This document shows, in pieces, positions 43,048 to 52,683 of a stretch of DNA of 64,000 bases. Both the position numbers and the translations under genes were made by a program. Origin of the DNA: Gp6-AA40 sp963772955. GTDB taxonomy: Bacteria; Acidobacteriota; Vicinamibacteria; Vicinamibacterales; UBA2999. Where the stretch lies: positions 5,085-69,084 of the forward strand of contig CAVYZF010000021.1 in NCBI GenBank assembly GCA_963772955.1. The letters are read 5' to 3'. Below the pieces are notes generated by a model. That model was given only the letters and a program-made list of their open reading frames with translations. It was not told the DNA's origin and did no database searches. Positions within the stretch are counted from its first letter, which is position 1. Every line of letters begins with the position of its first letter.

Positions 43048-43985
43048 GGCTGCGGCACGCGTTTCGTGCCGCTGAGCTCGGCCTCGGTCTCGAGCACGTT
43101 GCTCTTCGCGAGAGGCTCGGCAAATTCCCACCGGCCGAATTTCTCTTTCAGCTTTGGCACTACTGACTGGGTGAGCGCTTCGCCTCTCCTTTCCTGAGCC
43201 CGCGCGTCGGTGATAAGTGCACGGAGCGTCGTCAGATACTCACGGAACGCGACGACGTCGTTCGCATTGCCGACATCGCCATGCCCCGGAACGAAGGTGT
43301 AGTTGGGGACGTTCATCGCCGCGATCGCATCGAGCGTCTCGACCCATTGACCGGTCGATGCGTCGATCAGGTTCGGCAGCATGTTGTGCCAGAAGAGGTC
43401 ACCGAGGAATGCGACCTTCGCATCGGGAACGAACACGATCGAGTCACCACCTGTATGCCCGGGGAAGCTGCGCACGTAGATGGCGCGCGAGCCGAGATAG
43501 AGATGGCTCGCGGCCTCGTAGTCGACACTCGGCGCCACGAGCGATTCCGTCTGCGCTTTCAGTTCCGGTGTCAGGAAGTCGCCGATCAGCCTGAGGTTCT
43601 CGGAGTGGATCCAGCCTCTGACGTTGCGCTGCGCGAGGATGCCAGCGCCCTGGTTCGCAAAGACACGGTTCCCGGCGACGTGATCGATGTGGTAGTGCGT
43701 GTTGATCACGTACTTCACCGGCAGTTTCGTGCGCTCCTGGATCGCCGCCAGGAGCTGTTTCGCGGCGTCCTCGCTGAAAAAGGTGTCGATGACAACAACG
43801 CCATCGTCACCGATGACGAAGCCCGCATTCGCTGCCGCTGGACTCGTCGCCTTCGGGTTGTCGATCGCCGCCCAGGCATTCGGGCCAACGTGTTTCAACG
43901 TGAACGGTGGTTCGGGCGACCGTTGAGCGCAACTAGCCCAGACAGTGCAGAGGGCAATGATGGAAGACCAGATGATGCGATGCAT
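43044..43985 (-). CDS. Exported metallo-beta-lactamase-fold hydrolase
   Basis: A 313-residue enzyme with a signal peptide (MHRIIWSSIIALCTVWASCA, cut near Cys19 as a possible lipoprotein). The zinc motif is His97-x-His99-x-Asp101-His102 (INTHYHIDHVAGN), with later ligands in FPGHTGGDSIV and FLGDLFWHN. PGHGDVGNANDVV adds the last His. The subgroup with a 'GFVIGDDGVVVIDTFFS' opening is diverse: beta-lactamase-like, quinoprotein relay and others. I cannot assign a substrate. Confidence 0.85.
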   Translation of the reverse strand: MHRIIWSSIIALCTVWASCAQRSPEPPFTLKHVGPNAWAAIDNPKATSPAAANAGFVIGDDGVVVIDTFFSEDAAKQLLAAIQERTKLPVKYVINTHYHIDHVAGNRVFANQGAGILAQRNVRGWIHSENLRLIGDFLTPELKAQTESLVAPSVDYEAASHLYLGSRAIYVRSFPGHTGGDSIVFVPDAKVAFLGDLFWHNMLPNLIDASTGQWVETLDAIAAMNVPNYTFVPGHGDVGNANDVVAFREYLTTLRALITDARAQERRGEALTQSVVPKLKEKFGRWEFAEPLAKSNVLETEAELSGTKRVPQP

Positions 43986-44033
43986 CGCGCTCGTATTTCG
44001 ACGCTCCGCACCGCCTGGCGGCCTTGAACGGTC

Positions 44034-44711
44034 CTACGACGCAGGAGACATCGTCAAGCGGTGCCGGATCGCGGCGACTTCGGCCGGACGCAGAGCCCAG
44101 TCGTTTGCGCGGCTCGTCTGCAGTTCATCTGGCGACCAGAGCTCGCGCATCAACCCCACTGCGCTGTGCGTGTTGGTCGCCAGCAGGAGGTGCCCTATCT
44201 CGTGAGCGATCGTCCGACCGAGGAGCGTGGGGTGGTCGATGTCGAGACGACGCACAAGGTCGAGGACCCGATCGACGTAGACCGTGGCCAGCACGCCCGT
44301 GCCCTTCTGCGCGTCGATCAGAGCATCGCCCAGGCATCGGGTATCAAGGCTTCCGCCCTGCGGTGCGCGCACCAATCGCACCAGGCGCTCCGTCGGCAAC
44401 GGGGGCGTGTTGCATTCGCCGGGTCCGCACACCTTCCAGACGACGCTGACCGATGCCGCGGCGAACGTGGCCTCCGCCACATTGAGCGCGGCGCCGAGTG
44501 CTTCCGACGTGACTTCAGACGATCGGTACACCCGCACCTTCACGGGCCGCGATGGTAGCGGCGGATGGAGAGGATCGAGGACGACGGCGTCCTCGTTCAT
44601 CGACGTGGTGACGGGCGCGGTCTCCAGAGGTCCGCCCGCGGCAGGAAGAGCGATCAGATGATGGGCGATCGCGCTGACGAATACGACGACCAGACACACG
44701 TTGGCGCGCAT
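44034..44711 (-). CDS. Secreted zinc metallopeptidase-like protein
   Basis: A 225-residue protein with a Sec signal (MRANVCLVVVFVSAIAHHLI, with cleavage near ALPAAG). The zinc motif His-Glu-Ile-Gly-His lies in GRTIAHEIGHLLLATNTHSA, with a further His eight residues on. This places it with the zincins, though the spacing differs from classical metzincins. AATFAAASVSVVWKVCGPG gives the beta strand before the helix. The protein may be a short protease or an inactive relative. I prefer the ATG at 44711 over the one 18 bases upstream. Confidence 0.7.
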   Translation of the reverse strand: MRANVCLVVVFVSAIAHHLIALPAAGGPLETAPVTTSMNEDAVVLDPLHPPLPSRPVKVRVYRSSEVTSEALGAALNVAEATFAAASVSVVWKVCGPGECNTPPLPTERLVRLVRAPQGGSLDTRCLGDALIDAQKGTGVLATVYVDRVLDLVRRLDIDHPTLLGRTIAHEIGHLLLATNTHSAVGLMRELWSPDELQTSRANDWALRPAEVAAIRHRLTMSPAS

Positions 44712-44886
44712 GGCGAAGGATCGAAACATCGCAACGATCCCCGGGCAATGGGTACGGCCGCGATCGCCGCGGTTGGTATCAACGCCTCAAGGCAGGGTCG
44801 AGTTCACGCCTGGATGACGCAGGGCCTCAAAGTCAGTGCCCGGGTGGTCGACGATGCCCGTCGGTACCAGCGCTCGTCACCGGAGA

Positions 44887-45138
44887 ATGAGGGGAGAATG
44901 GCGGGCAACGAGTGAGGACAACGAAAGGTTGAAGCCGGAACGGTCGACGACGAGCCGGCGTTTACTTCTCGCCGGAGTCGCATGCATCTTCGGTGGCGAG
45001 GCGTTGTGCGTTCTGGGGCCGCTGAAGTACGAGCACGTCGTCCATGCGGTGTGCCACACCGTCCTTTACGCTGGCATCGGATGTTGGTGCCTTGGAGTCG
45101 TCCTCTATCTTCGCGGCCAGTCACGCGCCGGCCAGTAG
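44887..45138 (+). CDS. Small two-helix membrane protein
   Basis: An 83-residue frame with two hydrophobic stretches: RRLLLAGVACIFGGEALCVL and HAVCHTVLYAGIGCWCLGVV. The N-terminal 30 residues are polar. No family recognised, and the start could be further downstream. Confidence 0.45.
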   Translation: MRGEWRATSEDNERLKPERSTTSRRLLLAGVACIFGGEALCVLGPLKYEHVVHAVCHTVLYAGIGCWCLGVVLYLRGQSRAGQ

Positions 45139-45164
45139 ACAGTTTTCTCTCCTGCGACACTCAA

Positions 45165-45506
45165 ATGCTGTACATGGTCATAGAGACATTTCGAGGCGGG
45201 GATCCACTTCCGGTGTACCGGCGATTTCGAGATCACGGGCGCCTCATGCCGGAAGGGATCGACTACCGTGGCAGTTGGGTCACTGACGACTTACGCCAGT
45301 GCTTCCAGATCATGGAGTGCCAGGATCGACGCCTGCTCGATGAGTGGATAGCGAACTGGGATGACGTCACCGACTTCGAGGTCATTCCAGTCATCACTTC
45401 CGCAGAAGCCTCCGCAGCCCTAGAGCGTTTTTCATACCGCCGTAGAAACTCGATAGCCGCAGTGCTGGACGAAGTTCAGACATTCGCGTGGGGTGAAGAG
45501 CCCTAA
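45165..45506 (+). CDS. DUF3303 family protein, 3' end replaced by IS630
   Basis: The protein MLYMVIETFRGGDPLPVYRR, RFRDHGRLMPEGIDYRGSWV, CFQIMECQDRRLLDEWIANW and FEVIPVITSAEASAAL is a DUF3303 domain (about 90 residues, function unknown). At codon 86 the IS630 element begins (45421), so the last codons (ERFSYRRRNS...) come from the insertion. The native DUF3303 end would be only a few residues longer; the domain itself is complete. Confidence 0.8.
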   Translation: MLYMVIETFRGGDPLPVYRRFRDHGRLMPEGIDYRGSWVTDDLRQCFQIMECQDRRLLDEWIANWDDVTDFEVIPVITSAEASAALERFSYRRRNSIAAVLDEVQTFAWGEEP

Positions 45507-46433
45507 CGCGATCGCGACGAGCTCGACGACCTGGTCGAAGTTGCGCGGTCGTGCGGCGCGGAGAAACGCTTTCAGCTTGGCGAATGCCGGTTCGATCGGA
45601 TTGAAATCGGGACTGTAGGGGGGCAAGAACCGGAGGTGCGCGCCGACGCGTTCGATCGCGGCCTGCACCTCCGGCTGTTTGTGCATCGCCAAGTTGTCGA
45701 GGACGACGACGTCGCCGGGGTGGAGCGTCGGGGCGAGCACTTGTTCGACGTAGGCGAGAAACGAGGGATTGTCGATCGGGCCGTCGAAGACCGCGGGCGC
45801 GGTCAGGCCATCGACGCGGAGTCCCGCGATGACGGTATGCGTTTGCCAATGGCCGTACGGCGCGTAATCGCGCAGGCGCACGCCCCGGGGACTTCGACCA
45901 TACCGGCGCAGGAGATCCGTCGTGACGCCCGATTCATCGATGAAGACGTAGGCGCGCGCGTCGTGCAGGGGCTGGGTGTCTTGCCACCGGCGGCGATCGG
46001 CGGCGACGTCAGGACGGCGCTGCTCGTCGGCGTGTACGGTTTTTTTTAACCGTGAGGTCGAGACGATCAATCGTCCGCCAGAGCGTGCTGAGCGCGGCGC
46101 GCGTCGGTAAGGCCTGCTGCAACTCGGCCAGCGTCGCATCAGGCTGGACCGTGATCAAGAAGACCAGCCGCCTCTCCTCGTCGCTCGACAAGGCCCGGCC
46201 CCGAAACTTCGTTTGTCTGCGCGGATTGATCGATCCAGTCTCTCGTCGGCGCTGCAGCAAGCGATACACCCAGGCGACGCTCACGTCGAATCGCGCCGCG
46301 ACCGCCGCCACTGCCATCCCGCTATCGCACGCGTGAGCCACGCGTTTCCGAAGATCCATTGAGTACGCGGCCATAGCACCTCCGGACGGAAGAGGTACCA
46401 TGACGCGCTTCTACGTACAAGTACAAAACGCTC
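45423..46433 (-). mobile_element. IS630-family insertion sequence, 1011 bp
   Basis: The element has terminal inverted repeats starting GAGCGTTTT (45423 onward, and the complement ending 46433) and is flanked by the TA dinucleotide (45421-45422 and 46434-46435). TA duplication is the hallmark of the IS630/Tc1 family. It carries one transposase encoded in two overlapping frames. It has landed in the end of a DUF3303 gene. Confidence 0.9.
45432..46374 (-). CDS. IS630-family transposase, two frames joined at an A8 slippery run
   Basis: The first frame begins MAAYSMDLRKRVAHACDSG, has a helix-turn-helix (AVAAVAARFDVSVAWVYRLL) and ends after TIDRLDLTVKKNRTRRR. The second frame begins near the run of eight A (46037-46044) and continues TVHADEQRRPDVAADRRRWQ, YVFIDESGVTTDLLRRYG (first Asp), VVLDNLAMHKQPEVQAAIER (second Asp) and FNPIEPAFAKLKAFLR (Glu). 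A one-base slip on the A run joins them as TVKKTVHADEQ. Programmed slippage on A runs is known in IS630 elements, so this is probably a functional transposase rather than a broken one. Confidence 0.85.
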
Positions 46434-46595
46434 TAGCGGCGCGACTCTAAAACTCCGGAGGCAACGCGGTGAAGACGGAGTGGATTGACCGGTGTTCTGG
46501 CAAACGATTCAGCATTACAACGAAGGGACATCACGGCGACCGGCGGACCGCACGCGTGGAAACATACGGCGACGTGTGGAGTGATTTTCGCGAAG

Positions 46596-49298
46596 CTATT
46601 TCTTGGCTTCGGGATCCCAGTTCTGCAGCAATGTGATCGGCGCGGCGACGGTGTCCAGTTCCGTGTTGATGAGAAAGCGCCCGTTGGGGGCGACGTCGTA
46701 CTGTCGGCCCTGTGCCGCGTCCTCGCCGCCGCCGACGATGCGCGTGGGAAAGAGCACTATTGGCGCACCCGGTGCAAACGTGGCCCCGGTGACGGTGATC
46801 GGCGCCGCCATCATCGCGCCCGCTGGGTTGAGGTAATAGAGTTCCTTGCCGTCGGGCCGCCACACCGGATAGATGCCGCCCGCGGTGGACACTTGCCACT
46901 GCCCTCCAGCCGGTGTCGGGGGCGTGCCCGCCGTCGCGGGCGGGACAAAGGGCCGGACGTAGATCTCGTTCCGCCCCGACTCGTTCGACTCGTAGGCCAC
47001 CCACCGCCCGTCCGGCGAAAACGCGCCATACCCCTCGCGGAACGGGGTCTTCAGGAACACCGACGGCGTACGATCGCCCACCATCGGCACGATCCAGAGG
47101 TCGAGGCTCGTCTGCGGGTCGATGCTGCGATACAGCAGGAAGCGGCCGTCTGCCGACCAGCTCTCGGGGGTCTTGACCTGGTCGGAGGCCACGAGCCGCT
47201 CCTCCACGCCCGCACCGCTGGCCAACTTCTGGTAGAGGTCATCTGCACCCGTCCTGTTCGATCGGAACACGATCCGGGTGCCGTCGGGCGACCACACCGG
47301 ATTCGTGTCGGGCGCCACATCGAATGTGAACCGGCTCGTGCTGGCGCCATCCAGCAACCAGAGGTCCCTGTTGCCCCGCACGCCACGGGTCACGATGACG
47401 CGACGGCCGTCGGGGGATACGTTGGGATAGGCAAGCGTAGCGTCCAGATCACCGACAGTGCCCCGCGCCGCGCCAGACCGGTCGAGCCAGGTCAGTTGCC
47501 GCTGGCCACCCGTACCCGTCCGGTAGGCCACCAGCCCCGTCGCCGCCACAGAGACTGCGCTCTGATCCAGTGTATCGACCACCCCGTCGGCCACTGTCAC
47601 CGGCTCGCCGTTGAGCGCGGCCTTCGCGCCATCCAGCCGCTGCGCCACGAGCGTACCCGCCCGCACCCACAGCAGCCACCCTTCTCCGCGAAACAGTCCG
47701 GCGCGCCCAGGCCCCTCGGGCAGATAGATCCCGGAGCTGCCGTCGGGCGTCAGCCGCGTCGGGGCGCTGCCGTCGAGCGTGCCGAGGTAAATCCCGGTCG
47801 CGTTCAGCGCGCCGAGTGCGGTAAACAGAAACCGGCGGCCGTCCGGCAGAAACTGCGGATAGAGGTGGGCTACCTGCCCCGGGCCGAAGGTTGTCAAAGC
47901 GGCCACCACGCCCCCAGTGGCGGACACGCGCATCAGGGTGCCTCTCGTAATTGGAGCAAAGACGAGGACGCCGTCCGCGTTCCACGTCGCGCCGCCACCG
48001 GAAGTGACCGGCGCGAGTGTTTGCGGCGCGCCGCCGCCGAGGTCGAGCCGCTTCAGCGCATTCCCGGCCATGAAGCCGACCGACCGGCCGTCGGGCGACC
48101 AGAAGGGATAGACCGCGCCCTCGGTGCCCTTCAGTGGCTGGGCCGTCGCTGTCGCCAGCGACCGCAGCCACAAGCGGGACACCCCGTCGCCCCGGGCGAC
48201 GAAGACGATCTGTCGGCCGTCGGGTGAGAGCGCAAACATCGTCGGGTAGTCGGTGGCGGGTGTGACGATCTCAAGGCGCGTCTCTGGCGGCAATGGCGGT
48301 GGTGCCTCGCGCAGATACCGTACCGCGGGAATGGCGAGCGCGATGATCATCACCGTGGCGACGGCGAGTGCGGTCATCCCCACTGGCCGTCCGCGTGACG
48401 CCGTCGTGGCCATCGATGTCGTCTGCGGACCCACCGTCTCGAACGCGCCCTCCAGCGCCAGACGCACGTCGCGGATGTCACCGGCGCGCTGCTTCGGTTC
48501 CTTCCGCAGGCACACGCGGAGCGCCTGACTGACGCGTGCGGGCACGGACGGCGGAAGCGCGTCGAAGTCCGGCTCCCTCTGCAAGATCTTCGAGAGCGTG
48601 ATCGCCACGTCTTCGTCGCCGAACGCTCGCGTGCCCGTCAACATCTCGTAGAGCACCGCGCCGAACGCCCAGATGTCCGCGCGCTTGTCGACGGTCTTCC
48701 CGCGTGCCTGCTCCGGCGACATGTAGGCCGCCGTGCCGAGGATCATCCCCGCCTGCGTCATCGCGGGTGTGGTAATCGTCGGAGACTGCGACACGCTCGC
48801 CGGCATCGCGCCGGCCGGCTCCATCGCTTTCGCGAGACCGAAGTCGAGCACCTTCACCGTGCCGTCACTTCGCACCTTGATGTTCGCGGGCTTGAGATCG
48901 CGATGGATGATCCCCTGCTCATGCGCGGCTTCGAGCGCGTCCGCGATCTGCTTCGCGATCGGGAGCGCCTCATCGATTGGAACCGGGCCTTGTGCAATTC
49001 GGTCAGCGAGTGTCGGCCCCTCGACCAGTTCCATGACAAGCGCTTGCACTCCGTCTGCCTGCTCCAGGCCATAGACATGGGCGATGTTCGGATGATTGAG
49101 GGAGGCGAGGACTTGCGCTTCTCGCCGGAAACGAGCGAGGCGGCCAGGGTCAGACGCGAACAAATCCGGCAGCACCTTCAGGGCATCGTCGCGCTTGAGC
49201 GCTGTGTGCTGCGCTCGCCAGACCTTGCCCATGCCGCCCTCGCCGATCAGGGCAGTGATCTCATACGGGCCGAGGCGCGTACCGGGGGTCAATGACAC
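46596..49298 (-). CDS. Serine/threonine protein kinase with WD40-like PD40 repeats
   Basis: A 900-residue membrane kinase. Residues 1-280 form the kinase: GEGGMGKVWRAQH (glycine loop), HRDLKPANIKV (catalytic loop), DFGLAKAM (DFG) and APE-equivalent YMSPEQARG. A single membrane helix (MTALAVATVMIIALAIPAVR) follows. The C-terminal 540 residues are PD40/WD40-like beta-propeller repeats: LSPDGRQIVFVA, SPDGRSVGFMAG, SPDGRRVIVTRG, SPDGTRIVFRSN, SADGRFLLYRS, SPDGRWVAYESN. This is the usual architecture in Acidobacteriota, with the propeller outside as ligand or protein sensor. It stands alone with about 235 bp upstream. Confidence 0.94.
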   Translation of the reverse strand: MSLTPGTRLGPYEITALIGEGGMGKVWRAQHTALKRDDALKVLPDLFASDPGRLARFRREAQVLASLNHPNIAHVYGLEQADGVQALVMELVEGPTLADRIAQGPVPIDEALPIAKQIADALEAAHEQGIIHRDLKPANIKVRSDGTVKVLDFGLAKAMEPAGAMPASVSQSPTITTPAMTQAGMILGTAAYMSPEQARGKTVDKRADIWAFGAVLYEMLTGTRAFGDEDVAITLSKILQREPDFDALPPSVPARVSQALRVCLRKEPKQRAGDIRDVRLALEGAFETVGPQTTSMATTASRGRPVGMTALAVATVMIIALAIPAVRYLREAPPPLPPETRLEIVTPATDYPTMFALSPDGRQIVFVARGDGVSRLWLRSLATATAQPLKGTEGAVYPFWSPDGRSVGFMAGNALKRLDLGGGAPQTLAPVTSGGGATWNADGVLVFAPITRGTLMRVSATGGVVAALTTFGPGQVAHLYPQFLPDGRRFLFTALGALNATGIYLGTLDGSAPTRLTPDGSSGIYLPEGPGRAGLFRGEGWLLWVRAGTLVAQRLDGAKAALNGEPVTVADGVVDTLDQSAVSVAATGLVAYRTGTGGQRQLTWLDRSGAARGTVGDLDATLAYPNVSPDGRRVIVTRGVRGNRDLWLLDGASTSRFTFDVAPDTNPVWSPDGTRIVFRSNRTGADDLYQKLASGAGVEERLVASDQVKTPESWSADGRFLLYRSIDPQTSLDLWIVPMVGDRTPSVFLKTPFREGYGAFSPDGRWVAYESNESGRNEIYVRPFVPPATAGTPPTPAGGQWQVSTAGGIYPVWRPDGKELYYLNPAGAMMAAPITVTGATFAPGAPIVLFPTRIVGGGEDAAQGRQYDVAPNGRFLINTELDTVAAPITLLQNWDPEAKK

Positions 49299-49533
49299 GG
49301 CGATCGCTCGAAACCGCGGTGATTATACGGGGTTGCGGTGAATCAACGGGATAGGTGATGAGCAACGGCGCAGGGTTTTAGCAACGGCCTTGCGCGACGC
49401 GCACCCGTCCGCTGTTCGCGTGTGCCTCCAACGCGCAACGCACGCGAGGGCAGTTTCAGCGGTCGTTAGCTCCTATCCCTTCGCGCCATTGACAGGCCAG
49501 GGGTCCGGGTCCTAGAGTCCGCTCGATACGCTT

Positions 49534-50148
49534 ATGGATCCCGTTACACGCCGCAACTTCATCAAGAGCGTCATCGCGGCTGGCGCGACCGCCTCGTCCG
49601 TCGGCTACCTGTTCCGCGGGCCGAATGCGGTCATCGGCCAGTCGTCGGCGCCAGGAGCCGTCGAGCGTCTCATCACGCTGAACGTTAACGGTCGGATGCG
49701 CCGCGTCGACGTCCTCAAGCAGGAAACGCTGGCGATGACGCTGCGCTACAAGCTAGGGCTGACGGGAACGAAGCTGGGATGCGATCGCGCCGAGTGCGGC
49801 GCGTGCACGGTGCTCATCGATGACGTGCCGCACTATTCGTGCTCGATCCTGACGCACACCATGCGGTCGCGAGCGGTCGTGTCGATTGAAGGACTCGAGA
49901 ACCCGGCGACCGGAGAGCTGCACCCGATGCAGCGCGGCGTCGTTGAAGAGCAGGGATTCCAGTGCGCGTTCTGCATGCCCGGATTCATCATGTCAGCCAT
50001 CGGCTTCCTCAAAGTGAATCCGAATCCCACGCGGCAGGAACTGGCGCACGGCGTCTCGGGCAACCTGTGCCGCTGCCAGGACTACGACAAGATTCTCACC
50101 GCGCTGACGAAGGGAGCTGAGAACATGCGGGGAGCCTCCAATGCCTGA
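49534..50148 (+). CDS. Tat-exported (2Fe-2S) small subunit of a molybdenum hydroxylase
   Basis: A 204-residue electron-transfer subunit of the xanthine-dehydrogenase family. The N-terminus MDPVTRRNFIKSVIAAGATA is a twin-arginine signal. The plant-ferredoxin cluster ligands lie in GCDRAECGACTVL (Cys83, Cys88, Cys91), and the second cluster is formed by CAFCMPG and NLCRCQDY. No FAD subunit follows, so the enzyme is of the two-subunit isoquinoline-oxidoreductase type that passes electrons to a cytochrome. Its stop overlaps the large-subunit start by eight bases. Confidence 0.9.
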   Translation: MDPVTRRNFIKSVIAAGATASSVGYLFRGPNAVIGQSSAPGAVERLITLNVNGRMRRVDVLKQETLAMTLRYKLGLTGTKLGCDRAECGACTVLIDDVPHYSCSILTHTMRSRAVVSIEGLENPATGELHPMQRGVVEEQGFQCAFCMPGFIMSAIGFLKVNPNPTRQELAHGVSGNLCRCQDYDKILTALTKGAENMRGASNA

Positions 50149-52596
50149 CGGCAAGCTCGTCGGCAGCAATTACATTCCGCCCGATCACATCGCCAAGGTG
50201 ACCGGGCGCGCGAAGTACGCCGAGGACTTCCGCGCCGACGGCATGCTCTTCACCAAGCTGCTGCTCAGCCCCATGCCGCACGCGCGCGTGCTCAACATCG
50301 ACAAGGAAGGCGCGCTCGCACTGCCCGGCGTGAAGGCCATTCTCACCGCCGACGATCTGCCGGATCTGAACGGCGCCGAGAAGGCGTTGACCAACGAGCC
50401 CCTCTACGCCGGCGAACCGATCCTCGCGATCGCGGCCGTCGATGAAGCATCGGCAGCGGCGGCGATCGAAGCGATCCAGGTCGATCTCGAACCGCTTCCG
50501 TGGGTGATCGATCCGCTCGACAGCCTTCGTCCCGGCGGACCGAACGCGCGCCGCAACGGCAACGTCTGGGCCGCGCCGCAGCCGCCAGTTCCTGGAGCGC
50601 CGCCTGCGCCGCCGCCGGTGGACACGGTGAAGTGGACCGAACAGGACTTCGCCGACGACGAAGGTGAGGGCGGTCGGTTGCCGATGGGGCGCACGCTCGA
50701 GGAATGGTCGTTCGGCGATCTCGAGGGTGGCTTCACGAAGGCCGACCTCGTCCTCGACGAGACCTTCGTCGTGCAGTCCACGGGCCACCACCCGATGGAA
50801 ACGCGCAGCGCAATGGCCTACTGGCAGAACGGGAAGCTGTATCTGCATGCGTCCACGCAGAGCGTCGCAGCAACGGTGGCGGGTATCGCCCGCTGGTGCG
50901 GCATCACACCCGCGGACGTCGTCCTGATCTGCGAGTTCACAGGCGGCGGATTCGGTAGCAAGGGCGCGGGAGCGGTCTCGAGTGCGATTCCCGCGATGCT
51001 CTCGAAGAAGGCCAATGCGCCGGTGATGATGCGCATCAGCCGCGAGGAAGAGAGCTACATCGGCCGCGCGCGCACGAACATGTCGGGCCGCGCCCGCGTG
51101 GGCTTCACCAGGGACGGCAAGATCACGGCGCTGGATCTATTCCTCGTCCAAGACTCAGGTGCCTATGGACCGATGGGCGATCATCGATCCTGCGGCAACG
51201 CGGCGTCGTTGATCTATCAGCCGGGCGCGATGCGCTGGCGAGCCATCAACGTCATCACCAACACGCCGCCGAGGACGCAGCAGCGCTCGCCAGGCCCGAT
51301 GCAGGCCGACGGCATCATGGAGGGCATCGTTACCAAGGCCGCCAAGCAGCTCGGCCTCGACCAGGTTGCGATCCGTCGCCTCAACGCGCCCGAAGGCAAG
51401 GCGATCTACGGGCCGCCGAATCCGAACGGCACTCGCTTGCACACCACCAGCGCCTTCGTGAAGGAAGCGCTCGATCGGGGTGTCGAGGTGTTCGATTGGG
51501 AAGACACGCAAGACGCGCAGCGGACAGCGACGCGGTCCGAAGGTTCGCGGCATCGGCGTGGCGGTCGGTCCACACGGTGCCGGACTCGGTCGGCTTCGAC
51601 TCGATCATGACGATTCGTCCCGACGGCAGGCTGTACGTGCAGTCGGGCGTCGGCAACCTCGGCACGCATTCTGTCTTCGACCTCGCGCGCGCGGCCGCTG
51701 ACGTGCTGGCGATGCCCTGGGAGAAGGTCGAAGTCATCTGGGGCAACACCGGCAAGCATCTGCCCAACACCTGCCTCTCGGTCGGCAGCCAGACGACGCA
51801 CGCGATGACACGTGCCAATCACGCGGGCGCGATGGACGCGAAGCGAAAGCTGCAGGAAATCGCCGCGATGGATCTCGGCGGCTCGCCGGACGACTACGAC
51901 ATCGGCAACGAGCGCGTGTTCCGTCGCGGCAACGCTGGTCGCGGACTGAGTTACGCGCAGGCCGCGAAGCGCGCGATTGAACTTGGCGGACGCTTCGACG
52001 GTCACGTCGTACCGGACGAGATCCACCAGATCACGAAGACGTCAGCCGCCGGACTCGTCGGTCTTGGACTGATGGGCGTGGCGAAGGACACGTATCCGCG
52101 CGATGGCAACACCTTCTCGTTCGTCGTTGGCTTCGCTGAAGTCGAGGTGGACGTCGAGACCGGGAAGGTGACGCTCGTCGACTATCTCTCCGTCGGCGAC
52201 GTCGGGACGATCGTCAACCCGCGCAGCCTGATGGCACAGCTCAATGGCGGCAGTTGTCTCGGCATCGCGCACGCGCTCTGCCAGAAGTGGGTGATCGATC
52301 CGCAGTACGGCGTCACGCTCGCGCGGCGGTTCCACTACAACAAGCCGCTGACGATACTCGACATCCCCAATCGCCTGCAGGCGACGGCGCTCGATCTGCC
52401 GGATCCGGAGACGCCGGTCGGCGCGCGCGGCGTTGGTGAGCCTCCGGTCGGTGCCGGGTACGGTGCGGTGCTGAACGCGATCGCCGACGCGATCGGCGTC
52501 GATGCATTCCGTCGCGCGCCTGTGACCGCGGACATCGTGCTCATGTCGCTAGAGCACGGGCGACGGATGCACGAGCCTTTACGAGCACATCTGTAA
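50141..52596 (+). pseudogene. Molybdopterin-binding large subunit, two frameshifts near the middle
   Basis: The catalytic subunit of the xanthine-dehydrogenase family. Frame 1 gives KVTGRAKYAEDFRADGMLFT through GGGFGSKG to EVFDWED (near 51505). A second frame supplies RRGPKVRGIGVAVGPHGAG up to about 51590. A third continues SVGFDSIMTIRPDGRLYVQS, EVDVETGKVTLVDYLSVGDV and ARGVGEPPVG to 52596. Each change skips one base, so the gene would be mended by removing two bases, and both lie in 90 bp. Either it is newly inactivated or the local sequence is wrong. It has no signal of its own and would be co-exported with the small subunit. Confidence 0.85.
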
Positions 52597-52671
52597 TTCA
52601 AAATGCAAAAGGCAAAATGCAAGGCAAGGGAACTGCTCCTTTTTGCAGTTTGAATTTTGCATTTTGCATTA
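52594..52671. terminator. Large AT-rich imperfect hairpin between convergent genes
   Basis: Two 29-base arms (52594-52622 and 52643-52671) pair with four mismatches and a 20-base loop. They are rich in TGCAAAA and lie exactly between the convergent stop codons of the hydroxylase gene and the helix-hairpin-helix gene. The hydroxylase stop TAA is part of the arm. It is far more AT-rich than its surroundings. It may be a bidirectional terminator or a small mobile repeat. Confidence 0.6.
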
Positions 52672-52683
52672 CGAGAGATCCGA

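Noticed and set aside
46485..48227. Plus-strand frame of 580 codons opposite the kinase
   Set aside because: Shadow of the PD40 repeats; repeated Pro/Arg/His composition and no start region.
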